Positions 31,485 through 42,680 of a stretch of 64,000 nt of DNA are shown piece by piece. Source of the stretch: Ophioceras dolichostomum (lineage: Eukaryota > Ascomycota > Sordariomycetes > Magnaporthales > Ophioceraceae). The notes below the pieces were generated by a model. It searched no databases, was not told the DNA's origin, and was given only the letters and a program-made list of their open reading frames with translations. The position numbers were made by a program, and so were the translations under genes. Within the stretch, counting starts at the first letter, position 1; each line of letters opens with the position of its first letter. The stretch spans positions 151,470-215,469 of the forward strand of contig PYST01000019.1 of assembly GCA_003049485.1 (NCBI GenBank), read 5' to 3'.

Positions 31485-34419
31485 TCACGACTTCGCCGCC
31501 GCCGTCCTCCGATACCGCTCCTCAAAAGTCAACTTCTGATTCATCGCCACATCAAGCAGCCAATTATGGTCCACGATGCGCGGCTCCATGTGCCCCGCGA
31601 GCGCCATCTCCTCAAACCGTGGCCACAGCGCCTTCTCAGCAGCCGACGCGCCGCTGATCAGGTACACGGGGTCCGGAGGGGCCCCGCCGTCCTCCTCCGC
31701 CGTGGTGGGCCGGATCGTCGTGCCGCTCCGGGCGCGGTAGATCTTGAAGATGGCGCCGTTGGCCTCGGCGATGGCCTTGAAGGCCGCGTAGCCGTGCTCG
31801 ATGTCCGCGGTGCAGTAGATGGCCACGTCCGCGAGGAGCTTGCCGCGGTTCTGGCGCGCGCGCGCCACGCTGCGCGCCAGGTCCGGGTGCGCCTTGTCCC
31901 TGAGCGGGTAGGCCGCCGGGTCGGGGAGGCGGTTGGTGTCCAGCGCGGCCTCGAGGAACTTGCAGTCGATCATGTCTGCGCCCCGCGCCATGCCGACGAG
32001 GAACTTTTGGGTGCGGATCACGCGCGGCGCGGCGAGGTAGTCGCAGGGTTGGCCCTCCTGGACAATGTGGATGCCCAGGCGTCGGAGTTTGCGCTGTACG
32101 TTGAAAAAAGAGAATGTTAGCATCTAATATGTTTTGTTTGTCCATTCGCGGTGTTTCTCAAAAGACTGGTTGGGGCTGGACAACGGCCTACCCGATCGTT
32201 CTCCTCTGTGTCGTTGGTCGTCCACCGCGAGAAGCTGGTCAAGCAAACGCGATACTCGACAGGTGGCAGACTAGGCCTCTGTCTCTTCGCTGGACGCTCT
32301 GCGACCTCCTCGGCATCGTCGTCTTCGTCATTCCCATTTTCGCGCTGTTTCCGACCCTTGTGCTTCAACTTCTCAGCCGCCTCAGCAGCCGCAAGTTTCT
32401 GCCTCTCCATTTCGGTGGTTGCGCGCTTCCCGCCAAATGGCGCATGGCCATCCTTGGTAGTGCGCTTCTTCTCCTTCTCATACAGAGCAATGTCGGGGGC
32501 GAGGCCATGAAGCCTGTTCATCGCCTTGTCCTTGGCACCGCGGCTGCTGGGCAGCCTTTCGGAGGAAGGTGTGTCGTTCTCCTTGCCAGTGCCCACACGG
32601 CGGCTGGCCCGGATAGGTGTCGTGAAAGTAGCCTTGTTGGTGCTTGCCTTCCCTAGTGGTGGAAGGTCTACGGACTTCCTGCGCTTTCTGCCGTTCTTAA
32701 CTGGTGAAGTGGGTTCTTGGTTGCTCACCCCCTCTTCGTCTCCGCTGGAACCTGGGCCCTCCTGTTCTTCCTCTACCACAACAGGTTCCGAGCTGTTCAT
32801 AGTCTCCTCGCTGTTTGCTGGTGCCTCTGATGAGTAGATGGGTCCCTGGGCGGCTTCTCGAGACTTCATTCGCCTCCTAGCGACAGCCTCTGCATCGGAA
32901 TCGCCTCCAGGGTAGTAGATGCTGTGCAGGATCTCCTCCTGCAGGTATGTCTGACCAATGACGCCAGACAGGTTCGTCCGCTTTGGGAAGAGGGTGTACT
33001 TGGGGTCATTGGTGGTGTTTAGCAGTTCGCACTTAGCGTAACTCTCCTCAATCCACAAGTGGTTGACCATCGAGACGCCCCAGTCTAGAGCCGCCTCGCA
33101 CTTCTCGCTGTTGTTGCGAGCCGTGATGAGGTGCGTGTTGTCCTGCTTCATCGTCTTGGTGTACTCAGCCCCACACGCGGTGATCAGATTCTCCAGGTAC
33201 ATGCGCGCTTCTCCGCCGTAGTTGGAGATGGTGATCCTGAGTCCTTTGAACCCGGGAATCCCCTTGCGCGGCAAGGGGTAGTGGAGTAGACGCTGAAGAG
33301 GCGAGGTCCACTGATCGTGGGTTATCAGGAACAGGAGCCAGGCGAGGTTACCGACATCCTTGCCCAGCTGCGACGCCCTGACGTAATCATCACCGTCGCG
33401 GTACTGACAGACATACCAGTCGCACTCATCCACGTTGTCTGTGAGCTTGCCGCCCCCCCTAATGATGATACCCCGAACAACGCTAAGGAAGCGCTCGCTG
33501 GCTGATAGCTGTGCCGTCGCGAGCATGATCTTCCTGTGGCTGAATACATTCAAGGCCGTGCGAGTCCGCATGTCCTCCGGCATGGTGTCTGGGACGGCGC
33601 TGCATGCGCCGACTATGTGCTGGCTCGAGGGAATATCGATGTCGTCCTTGGCGGCTTCAGTCTTCAGAATCTCAGGGTCGGGCAGCATATAAGGGCGCTC
33701 ATCAATCCTCTTGCCCAGCTTGAAACATTCATCGAACCTGAAAGCGTTCACGGGCGTCTGCGTTAGTGTTTGGCGCAGCAATATGCGGGTGCTGGGGTGA
33801 TCCTCACCAATGTGGCAGCACGATCTTGCACTTGAGGTTCTTTTCCTTGGCCACTTTGCATTTCGGGTGGTCCATAGACAGAGCGCAGATATGCGTGGTC
33901 AACCTCCCCAGGTCCTTCGACTCCGTCCCGCCCAAGGCAACCGTCGCCCCAATAATGGCGTCCCTATCGCTAGGCGGGATGTCGGCGCAGGTCACATTGA
34001 CGGCGTGAAATATGTATCTCGGGTCCGGTGAGTGAGGACGCAACGGAGCTAGTCGGCGCCTTTGCAAGCTGTTCATGATCCACTCGCTGACGACGACGGG
34101 CACCATCATGACCTGCGCCTTGCTGTAGTCCTCGAAGTCGATGGTGTTGGATATGATGTGGGTGGCCTGGTGGACTGCCAGCCGCCCACTAGGCTGCGGC
34201 TCAAGGATCTCGCCGCCATACTTCTCGACGATCGGGGCGATCTGCGTGGCAAGTGAGGCAAACGATACATTAGTTGCTGAAGGACGAGCGTTTGGATCGG
34301 CGTGAGAGCACGGGACGTCGCGTAAAGAAGATTCTCACATCGGATATCGTCTTAGATGTCAGAGTCGAGCTGGGCACGAAGGCGATCCGGCAGTCGGAGA
34401 AGAGCAGGCCTTCCGCCAT
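31485..34419 (-). CDS. Brc1/Rtt107-like multi-BRCT DNA damage protein
   Basis: Four exons on the minus strand: 34419-34339, 34241-33808, 33737-32192, 32093-31485; phases agree, 889 aa. The N-terminal half carries several BRCT repeats (HQATHIISN, VVSEWIMNSLQRRR, THLITARNNSEKC, VSMVNHLWIEESY with their Trp anchors). A basic, Ser/Lys-rich linker follows (about 440-680). The C-terminus is a BRCT pair (LGIHIVQ...PRVIRTQKFLVGMARG; VDHNWLLDVAMNQK). This layout and length match fission yeast Brc1 (878 aa) and budding yeast Rtt107. Those proteins bind phospho-H2A at stalled forks through the C-terminal pair and act with Smc5/6. The conserved block SPLQRLLHYPLPRKGIPGFK sits between the N-terminal repeats. 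The same window encodes NSE2, a subunit of that complex. Confidence 0.92.
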
Positions 34420-35695
34420 TTTGAAACCCGAGGCAGCAAACGCGCCTGGAGCATCAAAGTTGCAGGTGAATGAAGGATGCGAAGTGAGGCGCGTCAAATC
34501 AGGAATCCAGCAACGGACATAGGAGTTATGTTTGTCACCGGACACTTTAAGGGTGAGCAGAGGCAATTCCCATTTGGCCGCGCCGGGAATTGGGTTCTAG
34601 TGGTCCAGTGGCGAATACTAATTGGGGATGTGAAGCCAAAAAGCCAATGGATAAAATGTGGCACGCAGCCGCGGAGAGCTAGCAGAAGAGCGGACGCGAT
34701 TTCTCGCGACGACAAACAATTAAGCAACGCGAAGGCCCCACGTTGATCACCTGACATGACCCACCTACTCTAGGCGGCCGAACAGGCTCACCCCGCACTG
34801 GAACAGCAGCAATACCTTAGAACTTGGGGCCCTGGACAGCGGGCAAATATGCGCAATGAACAGAAGAGCCAGCGGCTGAAACGCCCGCAGCGGCTGCTGC
34901 CAAGTCAAGTGAGACCTGTAAGACAGGCACAAGAAATCTGATCAGATCTCATCAGGAGATCGTCTGAAGCACAGGGCTTTGGTGCATACATTAGAAGTTA
35001 CTCAGAGATCTGATGAGAGACAACGAGCGAATTTCCGTGAAGTGTAGCTGGGTCTCGACCCGCGGCTGGCTGCAGACGCCATGTCGTTGAGATGCGAAAA
35101 CCGCCAGCCGTATTTGCCAGCCGGTTTCTGAGAGTCTCGAACCTCAATGCGGGAAGCAGTGCGGGAAGGAGCCGACAGAGGAGGGTTGCCGGGGTCTCCT
35201 CACTTAACTGAGCCTCGGCTCCCGAAACCGTCCCACACGCCATCGCGGAGGCAGGTAGGAGGTACCCAACTACCGGCCGATCTCAACACCCATCGGATAG
35301 ATGCATTCAACCGAACTGGCTCCTTCGTGAGAAACCTCTCATCGTGTCCTCGCCGAACATGAAATATAGAAATGGATTCTGCTTCTAGAATGAGGTGAAA
35401 GGGGATTCTTTGAGACTCCGGCTTCAGCTTTCGTCTGATCTTTTTTTCTCTTGCTCAAATCCCTGTCCTATTATATACAGTCACGACTTCGCTTGCCTGC
35501 ATCGTTCAACCGTGCTCAAACAACAAGCTACGTGGTATGTAAACTAGAGACTTTTTTTTTTTTTTTACCGATAGCCTCGAGTTGAAACTAATTCTCACAG
35601 TCTGACCTCACTGCACGGATATTTCGTGTGAGGTGAATACTAGAAATATCAAAAAGGGGGAGGAGGGAGTGTTAGCCTCTCCTGGGCTTGGCATC
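34420..35695. other. divergent spacer
   Basis: Promoters of the BRCT gene (minus) and the hydrolase gene (plus). A T-run lies at about 35552-35566. No gene seen. Confidence 0.6.
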
Positions 35696-37242
35696 ATGGC
35701 TTCCGTCTTCGACATCAAGGAGCACATTATCGAGGCCCAACACATCCGGCAGTATCCACGCGCGACGGCACACTCTCAGGAGGAGGTCCTCTATCTGCAC
35801 GTCAAGCAGTACATCCCCAAGAGCAATCCCAATCCTCAGCCTGGAGATGTTACCATCATTGCGTCCCCAGCTAACGGATTCCCCAAGGTGGGTTGTCTGC
35901 CATGTACTTGTCCATACTGATTATATGCGCCTCTTTGGTCCCCATCTTTCGACTTGCCTTGTTTTTGCTGACGCAGAGCTACCTATTCTATGCTACAACA
36001 GGAGCTTTATGAACCTATGTGGGAAGATCTCCTGGCAATTTCCAGCGAGCATGGCTTCAGGATCCGGGCAATCTGGATAGCGGACGTAGCGTGGCAGGGA
36101 AAGAGCGGAGTCATCAACGAGAGAAACCTCGGAAACGACCGTGAGTTGCCCTCACATGCATGCGCCCATGCCTAATTCTCGTCAAGCACTGTGGATGAGA
36201 TCTTCGCTAACACCATCCATACCCATCTGTCTCTCTCCCTCTCTCATCAGCCTCATGGATCGACGCCTCTCGGGATATCCTCCACATGACGAACCACTTC
36301 CGTGCATCCATGCCGCGCCCCATCGTCGGGGTCGGCCACTCCTTCGGCGGCGCCATCATGGTCAACGTGGCGCTGATGCACCCGCGCCTCCTGGAGACCC
36401 TGGTCCTCTTCGACCCCGTGATCGGCCACTTCCGCGCCATCAAGCCCGACACCGGCAACCGGCCCATGGCGCTGTCCGCCTTCCGCCGCGACCTCTGGCC
36501 CTCCCGCGCCGCCGCCGCCACGTCCTTCAAGCGCTCCCCTTACTTCCAGGCCTGGGACCGCCGCGTCCTCGACTCCTGGATCGAGCACGGCCTGCGCGAC
36601 ACGCCCACCGCACTCTACCCCTCTTCTTCCTCTTCTTCGTCTTCCTCCTCCCAGCCCGCCAGCGTCTCAACCACCGCACCAGAAGGCAGCGTGACCCTCA
36701 CGACGACAAGGCACCAAGAAGTCTTCACCTACCTCCGCCTGCGCGCCCAAGGCGTCGACCCAGCCACGGGGCGCCGCACCATCCTCGACCCGGACAAGAT
36801 CCGCGACATCTTCCCCGAGCAGCTGACCGAGATGCCGGACTGGGCGTTCTACCAGCCCGAGTCCGCACGCACCTTCGCCGCCCTGCCGCGCCTGCCCCCG
36901 AGCTGCCTGTTCGTCTTCGCCGGCAAGTCCGACATCTCCACCGCCGAGTCCCGGCCCGAGCTCATTAAGACCGTCGGGACCGACGTGGGCGGCAGCGGAG
37001 GGGCCGCGAGGGGGAAGGTCGCTTTGCACGAGATGCCCGAGTGCGGACACCTCATCCCCATGGAGCAGCCCAAAGCGTGCGCGGAGCAGGCGGCGCCGTG
37101 GATCGGACGCGAGATGGAGAGGTGGCGGAAGGAGGAGGACGAGCTGAAGTCTTGGTGGGCGCGGCCCGATGTCGAGAAATTTTCGTATGATGACGACTGG
37201 AAGGAGATTCTTAACAATTTTAAGAAGCCGTCCAAGTTGTGA
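35696..37242 (+). CDS. peroxisomal alpha/beta-hydrolase, Lpx1-like
   Basis: Three exons (35696-35887, 36002-36140, 36251-37242) with agreeing phases give 440 aa. The nucleophile elbow GHSFGG has Ser at about 141; the probable catalytic His is in MPECGHLIPMEQ near the end. The protein ends in PSKL, a PTS1 peroxisomal import signal. The build resembles fungal alpha/beta-hydrolases related to yeast Lpx1 (peroxisomal lipase), including the N-terminal EHIIEAQHIRQYPRA block and the DPVIGHF motif after the elbow. A Ser-rich run of ten or so from TCC/TCT repeats interrupts the cap region near residue 230. Substrate unknown; an ester or lipid is likely. Relatives in some plant-pathogenic fungi are encoded in secondary-metabolite clusters, but no such cluster is visible here. 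Confidence 0.9.
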
Positions 37243-37702
37243 TTCTCACTGTCGGTATGTGGATCTTGGTTGCAATGGCCCTGGGTTTTCTGCTGCATCG
37301 AGAATGCAAGTTCAGGGGAGTCTCTGGATGGGACCGGGGTGGGTTGTTGGAGTTGGGTGGTTGTGGTAGCTGCCGACGCACGTCGGGAGTTCGCATGGTA
37401 TGGTCTAGATACGCATCCAAGACGGCTTAAAGACAGCTAGATAGGTCACAACAGCTTAGATAAACTTCGGCGGCTTCAATAGGGGGCCACCTCGGTACCT
37501 GCCTACCTAGTAAATAGGCATCTTACTTCGGGCGCATGGCGTGTAAGTGGTCATTCCTCATCTATGCTCTATCAGCACCAGCCTCTATTATTACCACCCA
37601 AACAACGAGACAATATTCCAAGTGAAAAACCCCTCGAACGAAACAATCTGCCGACACCTGTCTCTCCACCACACTCCAGTGCGTTTTCGTCTGTCTCGTC
37701 GA
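37243..37702. other. convergent spacer
   Basis: 3' ends of the hydrolase and TRAPPC11 genes. A cggtacctgcctacctag motif lies at 37493-37510. No gene seen. Confidence 0.6.
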
Positions 37703-40700
37703 CTACTCGTCGAGGGGAGGAACCCAGACCAAGAACCCATCTTTGTCCAGCTTCATGCCCTCGGTGGGAATCACCCTGAGGACCTTCTGGAAATACTTGT
37801 CTCGCACCGTCAGGTTAGGCTTGATCCACGCACCCCGCACGAGCGGCAGCAGCCGGTAGGTGACCGACCGCCTCGACACGGGCACGAGGTGCATGGTCGT
37901 CATCTTCGCGCCCGAGAAAGCGAAGTCGTTGCTGGGCTCCATGCTCAGGCCGAAGGTGAGGAAGTGGTTCGACGCGTTCTCGATCACGATGTCGAGGATG
38001 ATGAGGCCCGTCGCCGCCACTGTCGCTGCAGTAGGCGCCGACGCCGAAGACGACACCGCCGCCGCCTCACTGCCGCCTTTGCCTTCGCCCGCTGTCTCTA
38101 CTTGCGGGTTGGAGTATGACACCGACGCGAGAACCCGCGGCTCGACCCCGAAGATCATAAGCCGTGGCACCGGCAGCCGGGTTGTGTTCACCGTGGCGGC
38201 AGGGCTGCTGTTGCTGCCGTCATCTTTGCCCCCGCGGTCCAGCCGAGACCAGCGGATGACGAAAGAGACGTCCAGGCCCACGGGCTCCCGCTCGTCCAGA
38301 CTCAGCCTGTGCGCAGTGACGTCGAACTGTGCTTCTTCGATCGTCTTCGGCTTCACTAGCAAGCCCTCCGCTTCTGGAAGGGCTCGCCGCTTTGTCGCAC
38401 GGCACCGGACCCCGCGAGCGGGCGTGATAGCGACATCGAGGCCCAAGACTCGCAGGTCCTCAAGCGCGAAGGAGGCATACCGCGTGACAAGACACCACGT
38501 CTGTGCGAGACCTCGCGGCCGCACGAAGCCGACGTTGCTGCTGCCTCCTTCCGCTCCGCCACTGCCAGTAGCCGCTACGGCCGCGGCAGCCAGGGCCTCC
38601 ACACCCTCTGTGTCGAACACACTGGGCCAGGGGTCTGGGTTGAGGCGTGGCAGAAGATCGTAGTTGGCCTCGAACGGGTTGGTGAGCGGTAGCTTGAAGA
38701 TAGCTGTCTGCGCGATGGGCGTCGCTGGGTCCGGCACTAAGCTGTACGAAGCCCGTAGTGTGAGGTCGTAGTTGGTCGGCAACTCCATCTCTTCGATCAG
38801 CACCGCAGCCTTGACAATTTCTGAAGTCGCGATCGTACCGAGCGACAGGGCTAGTAGCTTGGACTCTTCCGCATCTGGCGGGGCTGCTGCGGCCTCCTCG
38901 CCAGCAACCAGCAGCCTAAAGCCAGGCGGCTCATCCCCTGTTAGGATCACATCGAGCTTGACGATCGCATCGGCGTCTTCAGCGTTTACGATGTCGAACT
39001 GCAGGTCGATGGCCTCGTTCGTATAGTACTGATCCAGTGGGTTGAGCAGCCTGATCTCCATGTTGGGAGGCCGCGGCTGGACCTTGATCGAGTGAGAGTT
39101 TGCGCGAGGGATATTCCTCGGCTTGCCTCCTCGAGGGCTGTACCAGGCCCCCGCGAGGTCTGTGTCTTTGAAATTGGCAGTGTATTCCGCGTCAAAGGCG
39201 TCGCAGGATAGACAGAGGGTGGCTGACAAGGCCTTGGCCTCACCCGGCTCCCTGAGAGGCACTCCGATCTCGTAGACCATTGTGTGTGCTGGCAAAAGAG
39301 TGAGATCGCAACTCCCAACGAGCGAAGAGACGACGGTCGAGGCGGCGTCGTTCTCTGCCGAGGTTTCCGCATCTTGTTCTTGTGCCAGCTCTTCTCGCAA
39401 GGCCACGGCAGAGAATATAACCTTCCCGGCTTGCGGTTGCTGCTGTCCCTTCTCTCCGGTGGCGTGCCTGAGACAGACAGGCTTGATGCTGCCTTCAAAT
39501 TCTACCTGAATGCTCTGAAGTGACAGAGGGGGAGACCCCGGGAAGGCGTTTGAGGTAATGGCAAGTTGCGCTTGGCAGGTCTGGCCAGCCTTACCCTCGT
39601 TGGCGCGAAAAACAAACGATGTGGTTAGGAGAGGCGTGGACGACTCGTCCTTTATCTTGACGGATGGCTTCTCGGTCTCCTCTTGATCACCGTTGCTGCT
39701 CTGTCCGTCATCATCCTTTCCAGCCACTGAGACACCCTCAAGGGCCTTGGTGAGGTCGTAATGCCAGTTTCGCCGCCGGGTGTACTTGCTATTGAGAAGC
39801 TCCCAGTCCAGCCAAACCAGCAGTTCGGACTGTGCTGTTTGGTATGCTGCGGCCCGGAGTATCCATGCCATCTCTTCATTGATATCCAGCCAGCCGTCCG
39901 CCCTGAATAGCGCGTCCTCCCATGTGGGGCGGAGCAGATCATACACGTCCTGCCAGCGCCGGGCCGAGGCATACTCCCTTGCACACTCTAGCGCAAGCTC
40001 TGCCGCAAGCCGGACCTGGCCTCTCTTCAGGTACTCGTGTCGTGCGGCAGTCAGGCACTCTGTGATAAGCCCTGAATGGTTCACTCCCTTCTTCACGCCA
40101 GCACTGCTGCCACCAGGTGGCGGCAGGGGATACTCCTCGTGGGGTTCCGGACACATGTACGTGTCGTAAGTGAACGCCTTCCCAGCTGTCTTGGAGGCGG
40201 GGGATTCATCAGGGGCACGACGGTCATCCTCAGGCATCGCATACGCGAGGGCCCTCCGAGCAAAGAGGTGACGTGCCGCCGTACGGTACCAATATCCGGG
40301 GTGGTGTAACATCTCCCACGGCTGGAGGCGCTCGCTCATGACTGTCTTCTCCGGCAGGAGGAACAGGTTGGGTGAGTCAGATGCTAGCTCTGGGATCGCT
40401 GCCTTCTCGAGCAGGTCTGCCATGACCAGGGCCCAGCGAGCTTCCCAGGCCCTCCAGCCATAGTTGGTGGTACCACGGCCCCTACGATCGATCAGGTCAC
40501 CAATGCGGTCACGGTGGGCTTGCCACCTCCTCACGGCTGCACTGGTCTGGCCGTTCCAGAGCAGGCAGCGGAGGCTACGGACGGAGATAACATCGGCCAG
40601 TTGCCGGGCGTCGTTCCACCGCGGGCTCCAGCTTGGGATGATGTCCAGCACGTCGGGCCCCATTAGCGTCTCGTATGCCTGCTCGAATGAACGCAACGCC

Positions 40701-41626
40701 TGGTCCATTTCTTGGCGGAACTCGGCGAAGACTGCTGACTTGAAGTCGTACCGCACATTCCAACCAGCGAGGGATAGTGTCTGCGAGGTGCCCGACGTGG
40801 GTGGCACCGTTGGCTGTGGGACAACACCGCGCCCCTTCTTCTTTCGAGCGCGTCGTCCCGCATCCCGGTAGTATTCCACGGCCTGTGTGTAGACCGTCGC
40901 CAGCATGTTGTCCGCCACCCTTTCCAGCTCATCTTGCGAAGATGGGGCAGGCAGGAAAAAGAACGACTTCGGGTCCATCATGCACCCCTTCCGAATGTTG
41001 TCCAGGCGTTCCAGTGCCCCATCGACAGACGATGGCTTCGAGTTGCTCAGAACCGAGATCACCAAGCGGGACCTGTAGCCTTGCTGCAGGAGACTGTTGC
41101 GGACGGTGTTGATATCGGTCTTGATTTGATTGTCGTGGAGCGTCGCTAGCGTGGGGTCGGTGGTGAGCTCGTAGAAGCATAGGAATATGCTGGGCACATA
41201 GACCTGGTGCTTCACAAGCCACGAGCTGTCTATGATGCCATCCGGGTAAAGACGACAGCACGGACTGAGGGGAGAGAACGGGGAATGCAGAGCGCCAGGA
41301 GGTTCGGACGGATCCAGGTCCTCAGGGAGCTGAGCTCGCCGGGGAGGAAGGAGGAAAGTCCGGCCTGCCGTCTTCACCCTGAGCTTGTATCTTGATGCGA
41401 TATCCCTCCCGCTCCAAGGCGCGCCCGAGGCGTCGCCCTCTTGGATGTACTTCAGCAGTGCACCTGCATGCTTCGAGGCGACTGGCGGAAGCTCGGAGCG
41501 GAGCAAGACGGCTCCTTCTCTCAAGTCGGCGCGGAGGGACGATTCGGAAGTCGGGTTTGGAGACAGTCCTAGCAAGACAACGGACGGTATATTGTGGTCC
41601 AGGCTGGAGGCCGGGTAGTCGTCCAT
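37703..41626 (-). CDS. TRAPPC11 homologue (foie gras / gryzun)
   Basis: Single 1307-aa exon. The middle of the protein carries the foie-gras domain: WNVRYDFKSAVFAEFRQEMDQALRSFEQAYE, then RWNDARQLADVISVRSLRCLLWNGQTSAAV. It is followed by a helical repeat region with REYASARRWQDVYDLLRPTW. The C-terminal 600 residues are beta-rich, the gryzun part, ending in VTYRLLPLVRGAWIKPNL and LDKDGFLVWVPP. TRAPPC11 is a subunit of TRAPPIII-type tethering complexes, the GEF for Ypt1/Rab1 in ER-Golgi and autophagy traffic; budding yeast lacks a clear equivalent while filamentous fungi keep it. Length is close to animal TRAPPC11 (about 1130 aa), with Ala/Ser/Gly insertions in the C-terminal half. Start 41626 is the only ATG giving the conserved N-terminus. 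Confidence 0.92.
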   Translation of the reverse strand: MDDYPASSLDHNIPSVVLLGLSPNPTSESSLRADLREGAVLLRSELPPVASKHAGALLKYIQEGDASGAPWSGRDIASRYKLRVKTAGRTFLLPPRRAQLPEDLDPSEPPGALHSPFSPLSPCCRLYPDGIIDSSWLVKHQVYVPSIFLCFYELTTDPTLATLHDNQIKTDINTVRNSLLQQGYRSRLVISVLSNSKPSSVDGALERLDNIRKGCMMDPKSFFFLPAPSSQDELERVADNMLATVYTQAVEYYRDAGRRARKKKGRGVVPQPTVPPTSGTSQTLSLAGWNVRYDFKSAVFAEFRQEMDQALRSFEQAYETLMGPDVLDIIPSWSPRWNDARQLADVISVRSLRCLLWNGQTSAAVRRWQAHRDRIGDLIDRRGRGTTNYGWRAWEARWALVMADLLEKAAIPELASDSPNLFLLPEKTVMSERLQPWEMLHHPGYWYRTAARHLFARRALAYAMPEDDRRAPDESPASKTAGKAFTYDTYMCPEPHEEYPLPPPGGSSAGVKKGVNHSGLITECLTAARHEYLKRGQVRLAAELALECAREYASARRWQDVYDLLRPTWEDALFRADGWLDINEEMAWILRAAAYQTAQSELLVWLDWELLNSKYTRRRNWHYDLTKALEGVSVAGKDDDGQSSNGDQEETEKPSVKIKDESSTPLLTTSFVFRANEGKAGQTCQAQLAITSNAFPGSPPLSLQSIQVEFEGSIKPVCLRHATGEKGQQQPQAGKVIFSAVALREELAQEQDAETSAENDAASTVVSSLVGSCDLTLLPAHTMVYEIGVPLREPGEAKALSATLCLSCDAFDAEYTANFKDTDLAGAWYSPRGGKPRNIPRANSHSIKVQPRPPNMEIRLLNPLDQYYTNEAIDLQFDIVNAEDADAIVKLDVILTGDEPPGFRLLVAGEEAAAAPPDAEESKLLALSLGTIATSEIVKAAVLIEEMELPTNYDLTLRASYSLVPDPATPIAQTAIFKLPLTNPFEANYDLLPRLNPDPWPSVFDTEGVEALAAAAVAATGSGGAEGGSSNVGFVRPRGLAQTWCLVTRYASFALEDLRVLGLDVAITPARGVRCRATKRRALPEAEGLLVKPKTIEEAQFDVTAHRLSLDEREPVGLDVSFVIRWSRLDRGGKDDGSNSSPAATVNTTRLPVPRLMIFGVEPRVLASVSYSNPQVETAGEGKGGSEAAAVSSSASAPTAATVAATGLIILDIVIENASNHFLTFGLSMEPSNDFAFSGAKMTTMHLVPVSRRSVTYRLLPLVRGAWIKPNLTVRDKYFQKVLRVIPTEGMKLDKDGFLVWVPPLDE

Positions 41627-42680
41627 TGTTGCAACAGTCGCGAGGCTCTGGGCATGAGGTTGACTGAAGGTTATTCGCTTATATGTTGAAGATCTCGATC
41701 ACCGCACAGCTTTGACGATTCGACTCGAGGCTCGCACACGACCCTGTAGATTCCCGTTAGTCGTGGACTAGTTCGACCAGAGCCAGGGGAGCCAGGGGAG
41801 CGAGGGGAGCGAGATTTCGCCCTTGACATCAAACCACTTACACGGGCAGCAAAATAAATCTGAGTTGAACGACGTGCAGGCAACGGCGCACGGTGGCGCG
41901 AAATCGCGAGAGTTACAATCGCTGATTCAGGAAACGCATTCTGGTTCAAACAACTGCTGAATTAAGATGTCAATCACTGGACCAGATAACCAACTTCAAG
42001 ACAAGCTAGAAAGCAGCACGAGACAAACCAGCGTTGCGCTCTGGCTGTGGACGGGATACAATTCCAGCACATGGAGCTTCATTTGATGGCCCCAACCAGT
42101 GAGGGGCATCATCCACCCACCGCGTAACTTAAGCTCCGATTCCAGGGACATCGCCTGGCGGCCAGCTGCCAATCCGCCAAGAATAGGTGTTCCACAGGGG
42201 CAATCCCTCGGCGACCCCACCGAGGTTATCGAGCCTGTGCCATTGGGTAAACGGCCCATTGGTGGATCACCGCCCGATCGGTGCCACCATTTTTTTCTGC
42301 CAGCCGGGGTCATGCCGCTTCGGATGGCTGCTCCAGCCTTGCTTGTACCAGTGCTTGCAGCAGTGTGCTTCTGTTTGTTCGGTCCGCCTTGCTTTGCTCC
42401 TCAAAATCGCAAGCTCGTTTCCCTCACACACAGTGCCACGCAACCCTCGAGAGATGCTCGCCTGGTTTATTCTAACCCTTTTACACTCGATATAGTCTTC
42501 AGACACCTACGCGACATGCTCTATTAGGTTTATTCACAATCTTTTTAACCGACCACCTCTCTCACGGTCCCTTCCCTCTCTCACTCTCTCTCGACCCCCC
42601 ACCTCCTCCTCGTCGGAACTCGTCCTCCGTCTCTTGATCTTCACTCGAGCGAGCCCGCGAAGTCTCGCGCGACCAAGGTC
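41627..42680. other. divergent spacer, TRAPPC11/RXT2 promoters
   Basis: About 1.05 kb between divergent genes. CT-rich sequence (42555-42650) lies just upstream of the RXT2 ATG, typical of fungal core promoters. Overlapping short frames (42099-42527 and others) show no domain. Confidence 0.6.
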